Source of the DNA: Acidobacteriota bacterium
GTDB taxonomy: Bacteria > Acidobacteriota > Terriglobia > Acidiferrales > UBA7541
Assembly: GCA_021832085.1 (NCBI GenBank)
Contig: JAKBLM010000004.1
Location: 88,540 to 152,539, forward strand
Direction: 5' to 3'
DNA length: 64,000 nucleotides
In this document: in pieces, positions 45,361 through 54,632 of the stretch
Layout: the number at the start of each line of letters is the position of its first letter
How positions within the stretch are numbered: the stretch's first letter is position 1
Program-made: the position numbers and the translations under genes
Notes under the pieces: model-generated
What the model was told of the DNA's origin: nothing
The model's input: the letters and a program-made list of their open reading frames with translations, nothing else
Database searches by the model: none

Positions 45361-46938
45361 ATGAGGTCCTCGTCAAAAACCGTTGCCTATCCTGATGTTC
45401 CGGCACTGGTGAAATCCCAAAGCGCCGGGTCGTCGTGGTTCATCCTTCCCTTTGTCGTAATAGGCATGATTGCGACCTTGGGAATTCTTGCCATTGCAGC
45501 GCATCACGGCGGCGAGGCTGCCCTCTTGGCCGTCGTTGCCGTTCCCGTAGCCCTAGGTATGGTCGGAATCGTCCTCGCAAAGTTGTTCTGCCGCCCACGC
45601 AGCCGTGCACGCAGTCAAGCTCGCTGGACCTGGTGGCACACCCTCTGGTTCCTCATTTTTGCCAGTGCGCTCGTTTTCCGGATCCGCAGTGTGAATCAAA
45701 TCGATACGAATCCCCTCGACGCGTGGGCGCTTTACCGTGTCGGGTTAGAGCTGATCGTGGGAGGGATTCTACTCATCAGGCTCGCCCTGCGCCGCCCGCC
45801 GTGGCTTGGCGGGATGTTCCGGGGATTTGTAGGGATGCTGACACTCTTCTCGCTTGTCTGTTTGGCATCAAGCGTATGGTCTGTTTTCCCCGCTTGGACA
45901 TTCTACAAATCCTGTGAGTATCTCCTCGATCTTGCTTTACTTGCCGCGATTCTGGAAACAGTGTCGTCGCCGGAGACATACGAATCACTGTTCAATTGGA
46001 CGTGGGCGTTCTATGGCACACTTCTTCTTTCCGCTTGGCTAGACGTTGCCATCTGGCCAAAGCTCGCCTTGTACCCTAGCGGTTTCAAGATTGGCGTACT
46101 GGGGGTGAGACTGACGGGGGTTTTGCCGGCGGTGAGCGCCGACGACGTGGGCGTCTACGCGGCCATTCTCGGTCTGGTTGCTCTGTGCCGGTTGCTGCCA
46201 ATTGACGGGGAACGGCGAGCCCGTGCTTGGTACCTATTGCTGCTGACAGCGAGCATGGTGACGATGGTTCTCTCTCAAACGCGAGCGGCCATCGCCGGAT
46301 TCCTATTCGGGCTGTTTCTGCTCGTGGTTTTCTCGAAGCGTTTGCGCCTGGGGGCAGCCTCGCTGCTTTTGTTGGTCCCGATGGTCTTGATCACTCCGAT
46401 CGGTGGTGCGCTGTGGACCTATCTCAAGCGCGGCGAGAACGCTAATCAGATTTCGACTTTGAGCAGTCGCCTCGTCTGGTGGTCGTTCGCCTGGCACAAA
46501 TTCATGCAACGTCCTCTGCTGGGGTTCGGCGCTTATGCCGCCGGAAGATTTGCGGTTCTGGCGAAGATGGGGATGGGCTATACATCGAGCCTGCATAGTG
46601 ATTTTCTGGGAGTCATTGTCGGAACAGGAATCTGGGGACTGATCCCATTCCTGGCCGCCCTACTGGGCATCTGGTGGTTCTTGACCCGCTTTCTGCGCCG
46701 TTCACGGACGAAGGGACGGGAGCAGCAACTTGCCTACGAAGCCATTACCGTGTTGGGTGTACTTTCGCTCAACTCCCTATTCCTGCCGATGCTCACCTGG
46801 CAGGCGTCCCTCTACTTCCTGGTGATCGTCGGATACGCGGAATTCTTGCGGCGTCGACAAGCCGCGGTTTCCGTATTGAACGTTCGTGCCCGGCAAATCC
46901 TATACCCGGGGGTGACTCTTCATGACGCAACACCTTGA
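45361..46938 (+). CDS. Wzy-type polysaccharide polymerase / O-antigen ligase family
   Basis: Integral membrane protein of 525 residues with about twelve hydrophobic segments and the large periplasmic loop of the O-antigen ligase/polymerase family (SRLVWWSFAWHKFMQRPLLG and GYTSSLHSDFLGVIVGTG, with the conserved arginine and histidine). It joins flipped repeat units into long chains at the periplasmic face. Polymerase is preferred over ligase because the cluster has flippase and chain-length genes and no other polymerase. The next gene overlaps by 17 bases. Confidence 0.85.
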   Translation: MRSSSKTVAYPDVPALVKSQSAGSSWFILPFVVIGMIATLGILAIAAHHGGEAALLAVVAVPVALGMVGIVLAKLFCRPRSRARSQARWTWWHTLWFLIFASALVFRIRSVNQIDTNPLDAWALYRVGLELIVGGILLIRLALRRPPWLGGMFRGFVGMLTLFSLVCLASSVWSVFPAWTFYKSCEYLLDLALLAAILETVSSPETYESLFNWTWAFYGTLLLSAWLDVAIWPKLALYPSGFKIGVLGVRLTGVLPAVSADDVGVYAAILGLVALCRLLPIDGERRARAWYLLLLTASMVTMVLSQTRAAIAGFLFGLFLLVVFSKRLRLGAASLLLLVPMVLITPIGGALWTYLKRGENANQISTLSSRLVWWSFAWHKFMQRPLLGFGAYAAGRFAVLAKMGMGYTSSLHSDFLGVIVGTGIWGLIPFLAALLGIWWFLTRFLRRSRTKGREQQLAYEAITVLGVLSLNSLFLPMLTWQASLYFLVIVGYAEFLRRRQAAVSVLNVRARQILYPGVTLHDATP

Positions 46939-48427
46939 GGCAATTACCCGGCGCTTGTTCTCTTGGCTGAGAAACGCGTGCCGACCTGAAGCAGGCCTGT
47001 GGATTAGTGTCGCTTGCCTCGCGACGTTAGCCAGCCTCCCAGGCGTCCGCCTCTCAGTCGGGGCCTCTCCGGTGCGGGAAGTAGTCGTTCGCCCGGGAGA
47101 CAACATCGAAGCGTTGGTGGCGGCGCATCCGCCAGGCACTGCGTTCCGGATTACTACCGGCGTCTACAGGCTCCAGTCAATTCGTCCCAAGGATGGCGAC
47201 TCGTTTATTGGCGAGCCCGGCGCTGTGTTGAGCGGTGCCGTTGTGCTCCATTCTTTTGCTCACCAGGGGCAAGATTGGGTGGCTAAAGTAAATGTTACAC
47301 GGCAACAGTCGTATCGCGGCAAATGCGGCCCCAAACATCTGGGCTGCATGTTTCCGGAGGATCTCTTTTTCGATAGCGTGCCCCTGCAGCGCGTCACCGC
47401 ATTATCTGCTGTGAGGGCCGGAAAATGGTACCTGGATTACGCCACAGGGAAGGCATATGTCGGTAGCGACCCAAACGGGCACAAGGTGGAAATGAGCTCC
47501 GCGCGTGCAGCCTTTTGGGGTGACTCCAACAACGTAACGATCAAGGGCCTAACCATCAAAATGTATGCTTCCATCGCCGGCAAAGGAGCTATCACCCCTA
47601 TGGTTGTGCTTTCCGGCTACGGACCCGCTGGGAAGGATTGGGCTGTGAAATCAAACAATATATATCTCAACCATGGTTTGGGCGTGCACGTCACCAACGG
47701 CATGATCGTCAGCCACAATAAAATCTACGACAACGGTCAGATGGGCATCGGGGGAGGGGGCAACAACATCCTGATCGAAAACAATGATATTTACGGGAAC
47801 AATTACGCCGGCTACGCCTATGACTGGGAAGCGGGAGGAGCGAAGATCGGCTATTTCTCCACGCATGTTACGTTTCGAGACAACTATGTGCACGACAACA
47901 AAGGGCCTGGGCTACATGGTGATATCGGCGACAATTACTTCGTCTTCGAGGGCAACCATACGGCTCACAATCTCGTCGCGGGAATCCATTACGAAATCAG
48001 CTACCATGCTGTGATCCGGAACAATGTGGTTGTGGACGACGGCTATTCGCCGAAAGGGACCAGCCTCTGGTACGGTGCCGGGATTCTCGTCACGAATTCC
48101 GCGGATGTGCAAGTATACGGCAACACGGTGGTTGATTGCATGAACGGCATCGCCGGGATGCAAGCCAAGCGGGGAAACAATCCGAAGACCGGCGCGTCCT
48201 ACGAACTCAGGAACCTTGACGTTCACAACAACGTCATCACCCAAAAATCCGGAATCGCTGCGGGAATCGTGGCGGCCCCGGAATTTGGAAAACGCGTCTT
48301 TGAATCCTGGAACAATCGCTTCGCCGATAACATTTATCACCTCGCCGCCGGCCACATAAGGTACTTCGCTTGGTTGGGCGCCGACCTTAATCTTCGGCAG
48401 TGGAAGACTGACCGTCGGAAGCCATAA
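46922..48427 (+). CDS. Secreted right-handed beta-helix protein, candidate polysaccharide lyase/epimerase
   Basis: 501 residues with an N-terminal hydrophobic segment (about 25-48), then parallel beta-helix coils: NNVTIKGLTIKMYASI, GMIVSHNKIYDNGQMGIGGG, NNILIENNDIYGNNYAGYAY, VTFRDNYVHDNKGPGLHGD and YHAVIRNNVVVDDGY. The fold is that of pectate lyases, alginate C5-epimerases and tailspike-like glycan hydrolases. It is translationally coupled to Wzy, so trimming or epimerising the polymer during export is plausible. No catalytic set can be assigned by eye. A decayed relative lies at 39222. Confidence 0.8.
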   Translation: MTQHLEAITRRLFSWLRNACRPEAGLWISVACLATLASLPGVRLSVGASPVREVVVRPGDNIEALVAAHPPGTAFRITTGVYRLQSIRPKDGDSFIGEPGAVLSGAVVLHSFAHQGQDWVAKVNVTRQQSYRGKCGPKHLGCMFPEDLFFDSVPLQRVTALSAVRAGKWYLDYATGKAYVGSDPNGHKVEMSSARAAFWGDSNNVTIKGLTIKMYASIAGKGAITPMVVLSGYGPAGKDWAVKSNNIYLNHGLGVHVTNGMIVSHNKIYDNGQMGIGGGGNNILIENNDIYGNNYAGYAYDWEAGGAKIGYFSTHVTFRDNYVHDNKGPGLHGDIGDNYFVFEGNHTAHNLVAGIHYEISYHAVIRNNVVVDDGYSPKGTSLWYGAGILVTNSADVQVYGNTVVDCMNGIAGMQAKRGNNPKTGASYELRNLDVHNNVITQKSGIAAGIVAAPEFGKRVFESWNNRFADNIYHLAAGHIRYFAWLGADLNLRQWKTDRRKP

Positions 48428-48488
48428 CTCCTTCGCATTTCCAGCGCGCCACGACATTCCTCATTTTTGAGCGCCTCGAGAATAACCG

Positions 48489-49331
48489 ATGAATGATGAT
48501 TCGCCATTGAGTTGTTCGCAAGACGATTTCTCTCTGTCCGTTCTGCCTATGCCGCTTTCACGAATTGTGACCACGAGCTGGGATGATGGTGACGTTACTG
48601 ACCTTCGCATCGCCGCGCTTCTCCGCGACCGGAAACTGGCCGGTACGTTCTACGTTCCCATCGCGGGACACCACAGATCTGGCGTGATGGGTGCCCGGGA
48701 GCTGATCACCTTGCGGACTGCTGGATTTGAAATTGGGGCACATGGGACGTCCCATCTGACCCTGCCCACGTGCAACCGCGAGCAGTTGACGCGGGAAGTG
48801 GAGTTTTGCAAGAAACATCTCGAGGATCTGCTTGGCGACCCGGTTCGCATGTTCGCCTATCCGCGCGGCAAATACACCAACATGGTCATTCAGGCGGTGA
48901 AACGGGCAGGCTATGCCGGCGCCAGAACTACGCAGATGCTTGTCCAGAACCTTGCCTTCGATCCTTACCGGATGCCAACAACTGTCCACGTATATCCTCA
49001 TTCCCCCTCCGTTTACGTCCGTAACGCAATTCGCGCCGCCGATTTCGCCGGCGCCTGGAAATACCTCATGCGCTTGCGACACGCGGGCAGTTGGGTCGAG
49101 TTGAGCAAGGTGCTTTTCGATCTCACGCTGCGGCGGGGAGGCATCTGGCACCTCTATGGGCATTCATGGGAAGTGGACGAGCTGCAACTCTGGGATGACC
49201 TGGAAGAGATCTTGGATTACGTTAGCGGGCGGGCAGACGTGCTGTATCTGCCCAACGCCGCTGCCCTCGACATGCTCCCTTCGCAAAAAAGCCACTTGCC
49301 TTGCAACGACGTCTGTCCCTCCGAAAAATGA
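48489..49331 (+). CDS. Polysaccharide deacetylase (NodB/CE4 homology)
   Basis: Metal-dependent N- or O-deacetylase of 280 residues. CE4 motifs are recognisable but diverged: TTSWDDGDVTD (usual TFDDG), EIGAHGTSHLTL (His-x3-His metal site) and FAYPRGKYTN; the C-terminal HSWEVDEL supplies another catalytic-region His. No signal peptide, so it probably acts in the cytoplasm, for example on a lipid-linked amino sugar. Freeing an amine would create the acceptor needed by an amide-forming ATP-grasp ligase; this is inference. It overlaps the next gene by ATGA. Confidence 0.82.
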   Translation: MNDDSPLSCSQDDFSLSVLPMPLSRIVTTSWDDGDVTDLRIAALLRDRKLAGTFYVPIAGHHRSGVMGARELITLRTAGFEIGAHGTSHLTLPTCNREQLTREVEFCKKHLEDLLGDPVRMFAYPRGKYTNMVIQAVKRAGYAGARTTQMLVQNLAFDPYRMPTTVHVYPHSPSVYVRNAIRAADFAGAWKYLMRLRHAGSWVELSKVLFDLTLRRGGIWHLYGHSWEVDELQLWDDLEEILDYVSGRADVLYLPNAAALDMLPSQKSHLPCNDVCPSEK

Positions 49332-50512
49332 AAGTTCTGCTCGTTCACAACGAATACCGGGAACCGGGAGGAGAAGACGTGGTCTTCCGCCAGGAAGCGG
49401 AGCTTCTCTCGCGCTTCGGGCACACAGTCCTGGTCTACCGGCGGGGCAACAGTGAGATCCGTGTCCAATCCAACCTGGAGCGGGCTTCGCTTGTGAAGCG
49501 GCTGATTTGGGCAGAGGACTCCCGAAAGGAGATTTCCGCGATACTTCGGCGAGAACGGCCGGCAATCGTTCACGTGCACAACACGTTCATGCAAATCTCG
49601 CCGTGTGTATTCGCTGCAAGCAACGAGGCGGACGTTCCCGTCGTTCAGACACTCCACAATTTCCGGCTGCTGTGCCCCGCAGCTACCTTTTTCCGCCAGG
49701 GTCACGTGTGCGAGGAGTGCGCGGAACACGGCCTGTGGCGCGGAGTCGCCCACGGCTGCTACCACGACTCGCATGCCCAAACCGCCTCGGTGGCCCTGAT
49801 GCTAACGACTCATCGAGTGCTAGGCACCTGGGAAGACAAGATTGACCGCTACATCGCCCCGAGCGAGTTTACCCGGTGGAAATTTGTCGAAGCGAGCTTC
49901 CCAGCGGAAAAGATTTCGGTAAAACCCAATTTCGTTTATCCGGATCCCGGGCCAGGTGAGCGGAGCGGCGATTATGCACTCTTTGTCGGCCGCCTGTCCG
50001 GCGAGAAGGGTGTCGCCACGCTGCTTCGCGCTTGGGCGCAATTGGGCTGTACGGTTCCACTCGTGATTGCGGGCGACGGTCCTTTGCGCGCAGAGATGGA
50101 AGAGGAGTGCGAACGCAACGGCTTGGGTTCCGTGCGATTCCTGGGCCGCGTGCCCCGCCAGACTGCCTTGGAACTGGTGAAAGGCGCGCGGTTTGTAATT
50201 GTGCCAAGCCAATGCTACGAGAACTTTCCCATGACGATCGTCGAATCCTTCGCCACGGGAACGCCAGTGATCTGCTCTCAGCTCGGCGCCATGCAGACCA
50301 TCGTCGAAAATCGCCGTACCGGACTCTTCTTTGAGCCGGGCAATAGCGACGATCTGGCGCAAAAAGTCGCGTGGGCATGGGCACACCCGGGGCCAATGCG
50401 GGTCATCGGCGCAGAAGCCCGGCGTGAATACGAACACCGATACACCGCGGAAAAGAATTACGAGATTCTTTCCGACATTTACCAACGGACCATCAGCGAG
50501 CGGCTGCAGTAA
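49328..50512 (+). CDS. Glycosyltransferase family 4
   Basis: 394 residues from ATG 49328, which overlaps the deacetylase stop. N-domain MKVLLVHNEYREPGGEDVVF with the glycine-rich acceptor loop; VQTLHNFRLLCPAATFFRQG followed by a cysteine pair in CEECAEHGLW; C-domain ALFVGRLSGEKGVATLLRAW, VRFLGRVPRQTALELVKGA and YENFPMTIVESFATGTPVIC with the donor-binding Glu. The Cys-rich insert is seen in a subset of GT4 enzymes. Cytosolic; sugar unknown. Confidence 0.87.
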   Translation: MKVLLVHNEYREPGGEDVVFRQEAELLSRFGHTVLVYRRGNSEIRVQSNLERASLVKRLIWAEDSRKEISAILRRERPAIVHVHNTFMQISPCVFAASNEADVPVVQTLHNFRLLCPAATFFRQGHVCEECAEHGLWRGVAHGCYHDSHAQTASVALMLTTHRVLGTWEDKIDRYIAPSEFTRWKFVEASFPAEKISVKPNFVYPDPGPGERSGDYALFVGRLSGEKGVATLLRAWAQLGCTVPLVIAGDGPLRAEMEEECERNGLGSVRFLGRVPRQTALELVKGARFVIVPSQCYENFPMTIVESFATGTPVICSQLGAMQTIVENRRTGLFFEPGNSDDLAQKVAWAWAHPGPMRVIGAEARREYEHRYTAEKNYEILSDIYQRTISERLQ

Positions 50513-50571
50513 AACCTTCGCGATGTGATGCACCAATCCTTTGGAAACTCTATCGACGGGCCGGCTTCGCC

Positions 50572-51360
50572 ATGGGTGTTTTGAATAAGATCGAGCCAAC
50601 GCTGGGCCCACCACGATTCCAGGTACTTGGCGTGCCCGTCGACGGGGTGCAAATCCCGCAAGCTATCGCTCTAATCGAGCAATGGATTCGCGCGCGAGAT
50701 CGGAGTCGCTTTGTCGCGGTCACGGGAATGCACGGAGTTATGGAGGCGCAGCGTAATCCCGATTTTAAGACGATTCTCAAGGATGCGGACATGGTGGTTG
50801 CTGACGGCATGCCGCTTGTCTGGCTCGGTCGCCGCCACGGCATTCCGATGCAACGCCGCGTCTACGGACCGGAGTTGATGGAAACCTTCTGCCGGTACAC
50901 CGGGCCTCTTTACCGGCACTTTTTTTACGGAGGCGCGGAAAGCGTTCCCGACCTGCTGGCCGGAACACTGAGGCGAAAATATGCCATTCGAATAGCCGGC
51001 AGCTACTCGCCGCCGTTTCGCCCACTGACGCCCGAGGAACGGAAGAAAGTAACGCGAAGGATTCAGGCCACTTCCCCAGACGTCCTTTGGGTCGGCCTTT
51101 CAACGCCAAAACAGGAACGATGGATGTGGGAACAGCGCGAGGTTTTGGATGTCCCCGTGATGATCGGCGTGGGCGCGGCATTCGACTTCGCCACAGGGAG
51201 AGTGAGACAAGCACCGGTCTGGATGAGAGAGCACGGGCTGGAATGCCTTTTCCGGCTGTGGTGCGAGCCGCACAGGCTGTGGCGCAGATACATCATCTAC
51301 GGGTCCGGATTTGTATGGAATGTCAGTCTTGAACTGCTTCATTTGAAAACATTCACCTAG
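50572..51360 (+). CDS. WecG/TagA/CpsF family glycosyltransferase (GT26)
   Basis: 262 residues with the GT26 signature: GVPVDGVQIPQAIALIEQWI, MHGVMEAQRNPDFKTILKDA, DMVVADGMPLVWLGRR (catalytic Asp in the DG motif), PDVLWVGLSTPKQERWMWEQ and VGAAFDFATGRVRQAPVWM. Relatives transfer N-acetylmannosamine or its uronic acid to lipid-linked GlcNAc. The basic, aromatic C-terminus (RLWRRYIIYGSGF) probably contacts the membrane. The next gene follows after 17 bases. Confidence 0.88.
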   Translation: MGVLNKIEPTLGPPRFQVLGVPVDGVQIPQAIALIEQWIRARDRSRFVAVTGMHGVMEAQRNPDFKTILKDADMVVADGMPLVWLGRRHGIPMQRRVYGPELMETFCRYTGPLYRHFFYGGAESVPDLLAGTLRRKYAIRIAGSYSPPFRPLTPEERKKVTRRIQATSPDVLWVGLSTPKQERWMWEQREVLDVPVMIGVGAAFDFATGRVRQAPVWMREHGLECLFRLWCEPHRLWRRYIIYGSGFVWNVSLELLHLKTFT

Positions 51361-51377
51361 CATACGGAGGAGAACTG

Positions 51378-52394
51378 ATGAACTGGAACAAAAGTCGTGT
51401 GCTGGTAACCGGGGGTGCTTCGTTTATCGGCTCCCATCTAGTTGATGCTTTGGTGGCACGAGGCGCCCAGGTCCGCGTTGTGGACGATTTGAGCAGTGGC
51501 AAGCTCGAGAATGTTGCTGGCCACGTAACAAAGGGAAGGGTGGAATTTATCGAGCGGGACCTCCGCGAACCCTGGGTTGCGGATCAGGCGGTAAAAGGAA
51601 TGAACGTGGTGTTTCACCTGGCGGCGGACCATGGCGGCCGCGGCTATGTCGATCTTCACCAGGCTGCCTGCGCCACCAACTTGCTGTTGGATGGCATTGT
51701 GTTTCGCGCTGCCTACCACGCTTCTGTCGACAAGGTCGTTTACGCCTCGTCCGGCTGCGTCTATCCGAACCACTTGCAAACCGATCCGAACGAGATCTTG
51801 TATCTCACCGAAGACATGGTGGGCCCGCCCTACGATGCCGACAATATGTACGGCTGGGCAAAGCTGATGGCGGAAATGACCCTCCGTTCCTACTACAAGG
51901 ATTGGGGAATGAAATCCGCTTCCTGCCGCTATTTCACCGTGTACGGCCCGCGCGGCGTCGAAAATCACGCTGTGATCGCCATGATCGCTCGGGCCTTTGT
52001 GAAGCAGGATCCATTCGTCATTTGGGGAACAGGCGAGCAGATCCGGAATTGGACCTACATCGACGATATCGTGCGGGGCACCATTTGCGCCGCCGAACGC
52101 ATCGACGATGGCACTGCCGTCAACCTGGGAACGATGGAGCGCATCCGGGTGATCGACGCGGCCAAGGAAGTGCTCCGCTGCATGCACCACAGTGCCCGGA
52201 TAGAGCCCCGCCCCGAAATGCCGACCGGCCCCTACAACCGCGTCGCCGATAATTCTCTGGCAAAGGAGTTGCTGGGCTGGGAGCCGCAGGTGAAATTCTT
52301 CGATGGACTCCATCGTACGATCGACTGGTATCTGTCCACAAAGAAGGAGGACCGAGTTTCGGCAGAGCTGGAATCCATCCTGACGGAAAGGTAA
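51378..52394 (+). CDS. NAD-dependent sugar-nucleotide epimerase/dehydratase (SDR)
   Basis: Extended short-chain dehydrogenase of 338 residues: NAD loop VTGGASFIGSHLVDAL, ASSGCVYPNHLQ with the catalytic Ser/Cys region, YGWAKLMAEM (Tyr-x3-Lys) and substrate part YFTVYGPRGVEN. SSGCVYP and the DNMYGWAKL form resemble GDP-mannose 3,5-epimerases, but UDP-glucose-type epimerases are close enough that the substrate stays open. GGAGGAG precedes the ATG. Last gene of the exopolysaccharide cluster; the IS element begins about 95 bases after its stop. Confidence 0.86.
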   Translation: MNWNKSRVLVTGGASFIGSHLVDALVARGAQVRVVDDLSSGKLENVAGHVTKGRVEFIERDLREPWVADQAVKGMNVVFHLAADHGGRGYVDLHQAACATNLLLDGIVFRAAYHASVDKVVYASSGCVYPNHLQTDPNEILYLTEDMVGPPYDADNMYGWAKLMAEMTLRSYYKDWGMKSASCRYFTVYGPRGVENHAVIAMIARAFVKQDPFVIWGTGEQIRNWTYIDDIVRGTICAAERIDDGTAVNLGTMERIRVIDAAKEVLRCMHHSARIEPRPEMPTGPYNRVADNSLAKELLGWEPQVKFFDGLHRTIDWYLSTKKEDRVSAELESILTER

Positions 52395-52488
52395 ACCGAG
52401 AAGAAACATGTGCTGGTCTGACGATTTGCACGGCCGACTAGAGCGCGCACAAGCCCCCGTTCGGTCCCCTTAGAACTCAGGTGACTAA

Positions 52489-53988
52489 TACTACTGTGTC
52501 ATAAACGACGCACGCGCTTGATTTGGTGAAGCAGGACTCTCCCGCGGGCTGGTAGTCTGGGCGCATGAGCGCCTCTTCTCCCGCGCCAGGCGCGCAGCAA
52601 CAACGCCTTGCGGCCTATCTGGACAGCCTGGCGCGCGCCGCAGGGCACGCCGATCGAACGGCGCCGCTCGAGTCCTACTGCACCGGCCTGTTGCTCCCCG
52701 GCGAGCGCAAGAGTGTCGAGCCGATGGCCGCGCGGCTGGCTCCCGGGGATGTGCGGCGTGTCCATCAGTCCCTGCATCATTTCGTGGCGAACGCGCCGTG
52801 GACTGACGAAGCTTTGCTCGAAACGGTGCGCCAATACGTGCTGCCGGTGATGGAGCGGAAAGGGGCGGTAGTGGCCTGGATCGTGGACGACACCGGTTTC
52901 CCGAAGAAAGGCACTCATTCGGTTGGCGTGGTGCGTCAGTACTGCGGCCAGGTGGGCAAGCAGGAAAATTGCCGGGTCGCGGTGAGTTTGTCGGTGGCCA
53001 CCGAACAGGCCAGCCTGCCGATCGCCTGGCGTTTGTACCTGCCCGAGATCTGGGCCCAGGATCACAAGCGGCGCGCCGAAGCCGGCATCCCTCCCGAAGT
53101 TTCCTTCGCCACCAAACCGGCGATTGCGCTCGGGCAGATTCGCCAAGCGGTGGAAGAAGGGGTTTCCCGGGCTCCCGTGCTGGCCGATGCGGCGTACGGC
53201 AACGATAGTCAATTTCGAGATGGGCTTAGCAAACTGGGCTTGGAATATATCGTCGGCATTCAGAGTTCGACGACCGTTTGGGGGCCTGGCCAAGCGCCGC
53301 TGCCCGCGAAGCGTTGGAAGGGCCAGGGACGCCCGCCCGGACTGCTGCGTCGGGATAAACACCATCAACCGGTTACGGTCAAAGAGTTGGCGCAGGGGTT
53401 GTCGCCGCGTGCCTGGAAATCGATCTGCTGGCGCCAAGGCGTCAAGCGGAAGCTCTGCTCTCGTTTCGCCGCCCGGCGCGTGCGGGTTGCTCATCGAGAC
53501 TATTGGAGGAGCAAGCTGCCTCCGGAAGAATGGTTGCTGATCGAATGGCCCGCGGGAGAGAGCGAGCCGACCAAGTACTGGCTGGCGACGCTCCCGACCA
53601 ATATCCGACTGGCGGAACTGGTGAAGCTGGCCAAGCATCGCTGGATCATCGAACGGGATTACGAAGAGCTGAAGCAGGAGTTGGGACTGGGACATTACGA
53701 AGGCCGTGGCTGGCGGGGATTTCATCATCACGCCACGCTGTGTATTGCCGCCTACGGCTTCCTGGTAGCGGAAAGGAGCCGTTTTTCCCCCTCCGCCCGC
53801 GCTGGCGGGCTGGAGCTACGCGCCCCGAAACTTCCGTCCGACTTGGTCCCTCGCGGCAGGCCGCGTGCGCGCCGAACGGCACAACCCGGGCTCGATCGCC
53901 ACGCTCCGCATCCGGCTCGCTAGGTTCTTGCTCAGGCGGCTGACGTACTGCCCGTTCTGCGGAGGCCGCCGTTTATGACACAGTAGTG
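52489..53988 (+). mobile_element. IS701-family insertion sequence with CTAA target duplication
   Basis: A 1500-base element. Left end TACTACTGTGTCATAAACG and right end, reversed, CACTACTGTGTCATAAACG form an 18-of-19 inverted repeat. The 4-base CTAA flanks both sides (52485-52488 and 53989-53992), matching the YTAR duplication of the IS701 family. The ends are intact but the transposase is frameshifted. It is inserted between the last exopolysaccharide gene and the two-component system. Confidence 0.9.
52565..53923 (+). CDS. IS701-family transposase, C-terminus frameshifted
   Basis: DDE transposase: WIVDDTGFPKKGTHSVG carries the first Asp, VLADAAYGNDSQF the second, and ERDYEELKQELGLGHYEG the Glu. 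The main frame (452 codons) loses family-like sequence after VAERSRF. The real C-terminus continues in another frame from about 53785 (AGWSYAPRNFRPTW, ERHNPGSIATLRIRLARFLL, TYCPFCGGRRL) to TGA 53976-53978. The shift lies at a T5C5 run, so it may be a recent indel or a sequence error. If real, the encoded protein lacks about 60 native residues and the element is probably not autonomous. Confidence 0.85.
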   Translation: MSASSPAPGAQQQRLAAYLDSLARAAGHADRTAPLESYCTGLLLPGERKSVEPMAARLAPGDVRRVHQSLHHFVANAPWTDEALLETVRQYVLPVMERKGAVVAWIVDDTGFPKKGTHSVGVVRQYCGQVGKQENCRVAVSLSVATEQASLPIAWRLYLPEIWAQDHKRRAEAGIPPEVSFATKPAIALGQIRQAVEEGVSRAPVLADAAYGNDSQFRDGLSKLGLEYIVGIQSSTTVWGPGQAPLPAKRWKGQGRPPGLLRRDKHHQPVTVKELAQGLSPRAWKSICWRQGVKRKLCSRFAARRVRVAHRDYWRSKLPPEEWLLIEWPAGESEPTKYWLATLPTNIRLAELVKLAKHRWIIERDYEELKQELGLGHYEGRGWRGFHHHATLCIAAYGFLVAERSRFSPSARAGGLELRAPKLPSDLVPRGRPRARRTAQPGLDRHAPHPAR

Positions 53989-53999
53989 CTAAGAGGGTG

Positions 54000-54632
54000 C
54001 TATTCCAGGTCCACGATCCCGTGCTTCAACGCGGTGTGGATCGCCTCCGTGCGTCCTTTCACGCCCAGCTTTCGCATGAGGTGATTCATGTGAATCTTCA
54101 CCGTGCCCCCGCTGATGTTCAGGTGCGAAGCGATTTCCTTGTTGGCCTTCCCAGCAACCACGAGGCGCAACACCTGCAGTTCCCGCGGGGAGAGTCCCAA
54201 CCGGTTTCCGTGACTGGCCGCCCTTGCCGCCATGGAGGCCTGTACCGATCGCTCTCCAAAATAGACGGAACGAATACTGTGGACAATGCTTTCCAGGCTC
54301 GCGTCTTTCCGCAAGTAGCCCAGCGCCCCTGCGCACAACGCTTGGTAAATCTTTTCTTCTTCGGCAAACGCGCTCAGCAGGATGATCCGTGCCTCGGGAA
54401 CCCTTTCTAGGATTGCCGAGACGGCGTGAATGCCGTTCATTCCCGGCATGCGAAAATCAAGCACGGCCACGTCGGGGCGGTGCCACTCGAATTTTTTCAC
54501 CGCTTCGTCCCCGTCGCTGGCTTCGGCCACCACTCGCATGTCAGGTTGCCGGTTGACCAGCGATGCTAGTCCCACACGCAAAACTTCGTGGTCGTCCGCG
54601 ATGAGAATCCGGATCCGCGTCCATTCCTTCAC
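54000..54632 (-). CDS. NarL/FixJ-type response regulator
   Basis: 210 residues: receiver domain with the acidic pair RILIADDHE, phospho-acceptor Asp in VAVLDFRMPGMNG and Lys in GYLRKDASLE; C-terminal LuxR-type helix-turn-helix (LGLSPRELQVLRLVVAGKAN, EIASHLNISGGTVKIHMNHL). GTG start overlaps the kinase stop by four bases, so the pair is co-translated. Probably once transcribed towards the exopolysaccharide cluster; whether it controls that cluster cannot be told. Confidence 0.92.
   Translation of the reverse strand: MKEWTRIRILIADDHEVLRVGLASLVNRQPDMRVVAEASDGDEAVKKFEWHRPDVAVLDFRMPGMNGIHAVSAILERVPEARIILLSAFAEEEKIYQALCAGALGYLRKDASLESIVHSIRSVYFGERSVQASMAARAASHGNRLGLSPRELQVLRLVVAGKANKEIASHLNISGGTVKIHMNHLMRKLGVKGRTEAIHTALKHGIVDLE

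Noticed and set aside
25011..52394. Exosortase/PEP-CTERM system suggested by the ExeA-type ATPase
   Set aside because: No exosortase-like multi-pass protein and no PEP-CTERM tail seen in the cluster.
52499..53731. Minus-strand frame of 410 codons inside the insertion sequence
   Set aside because: Opposite the DDE transposase; shadow only.
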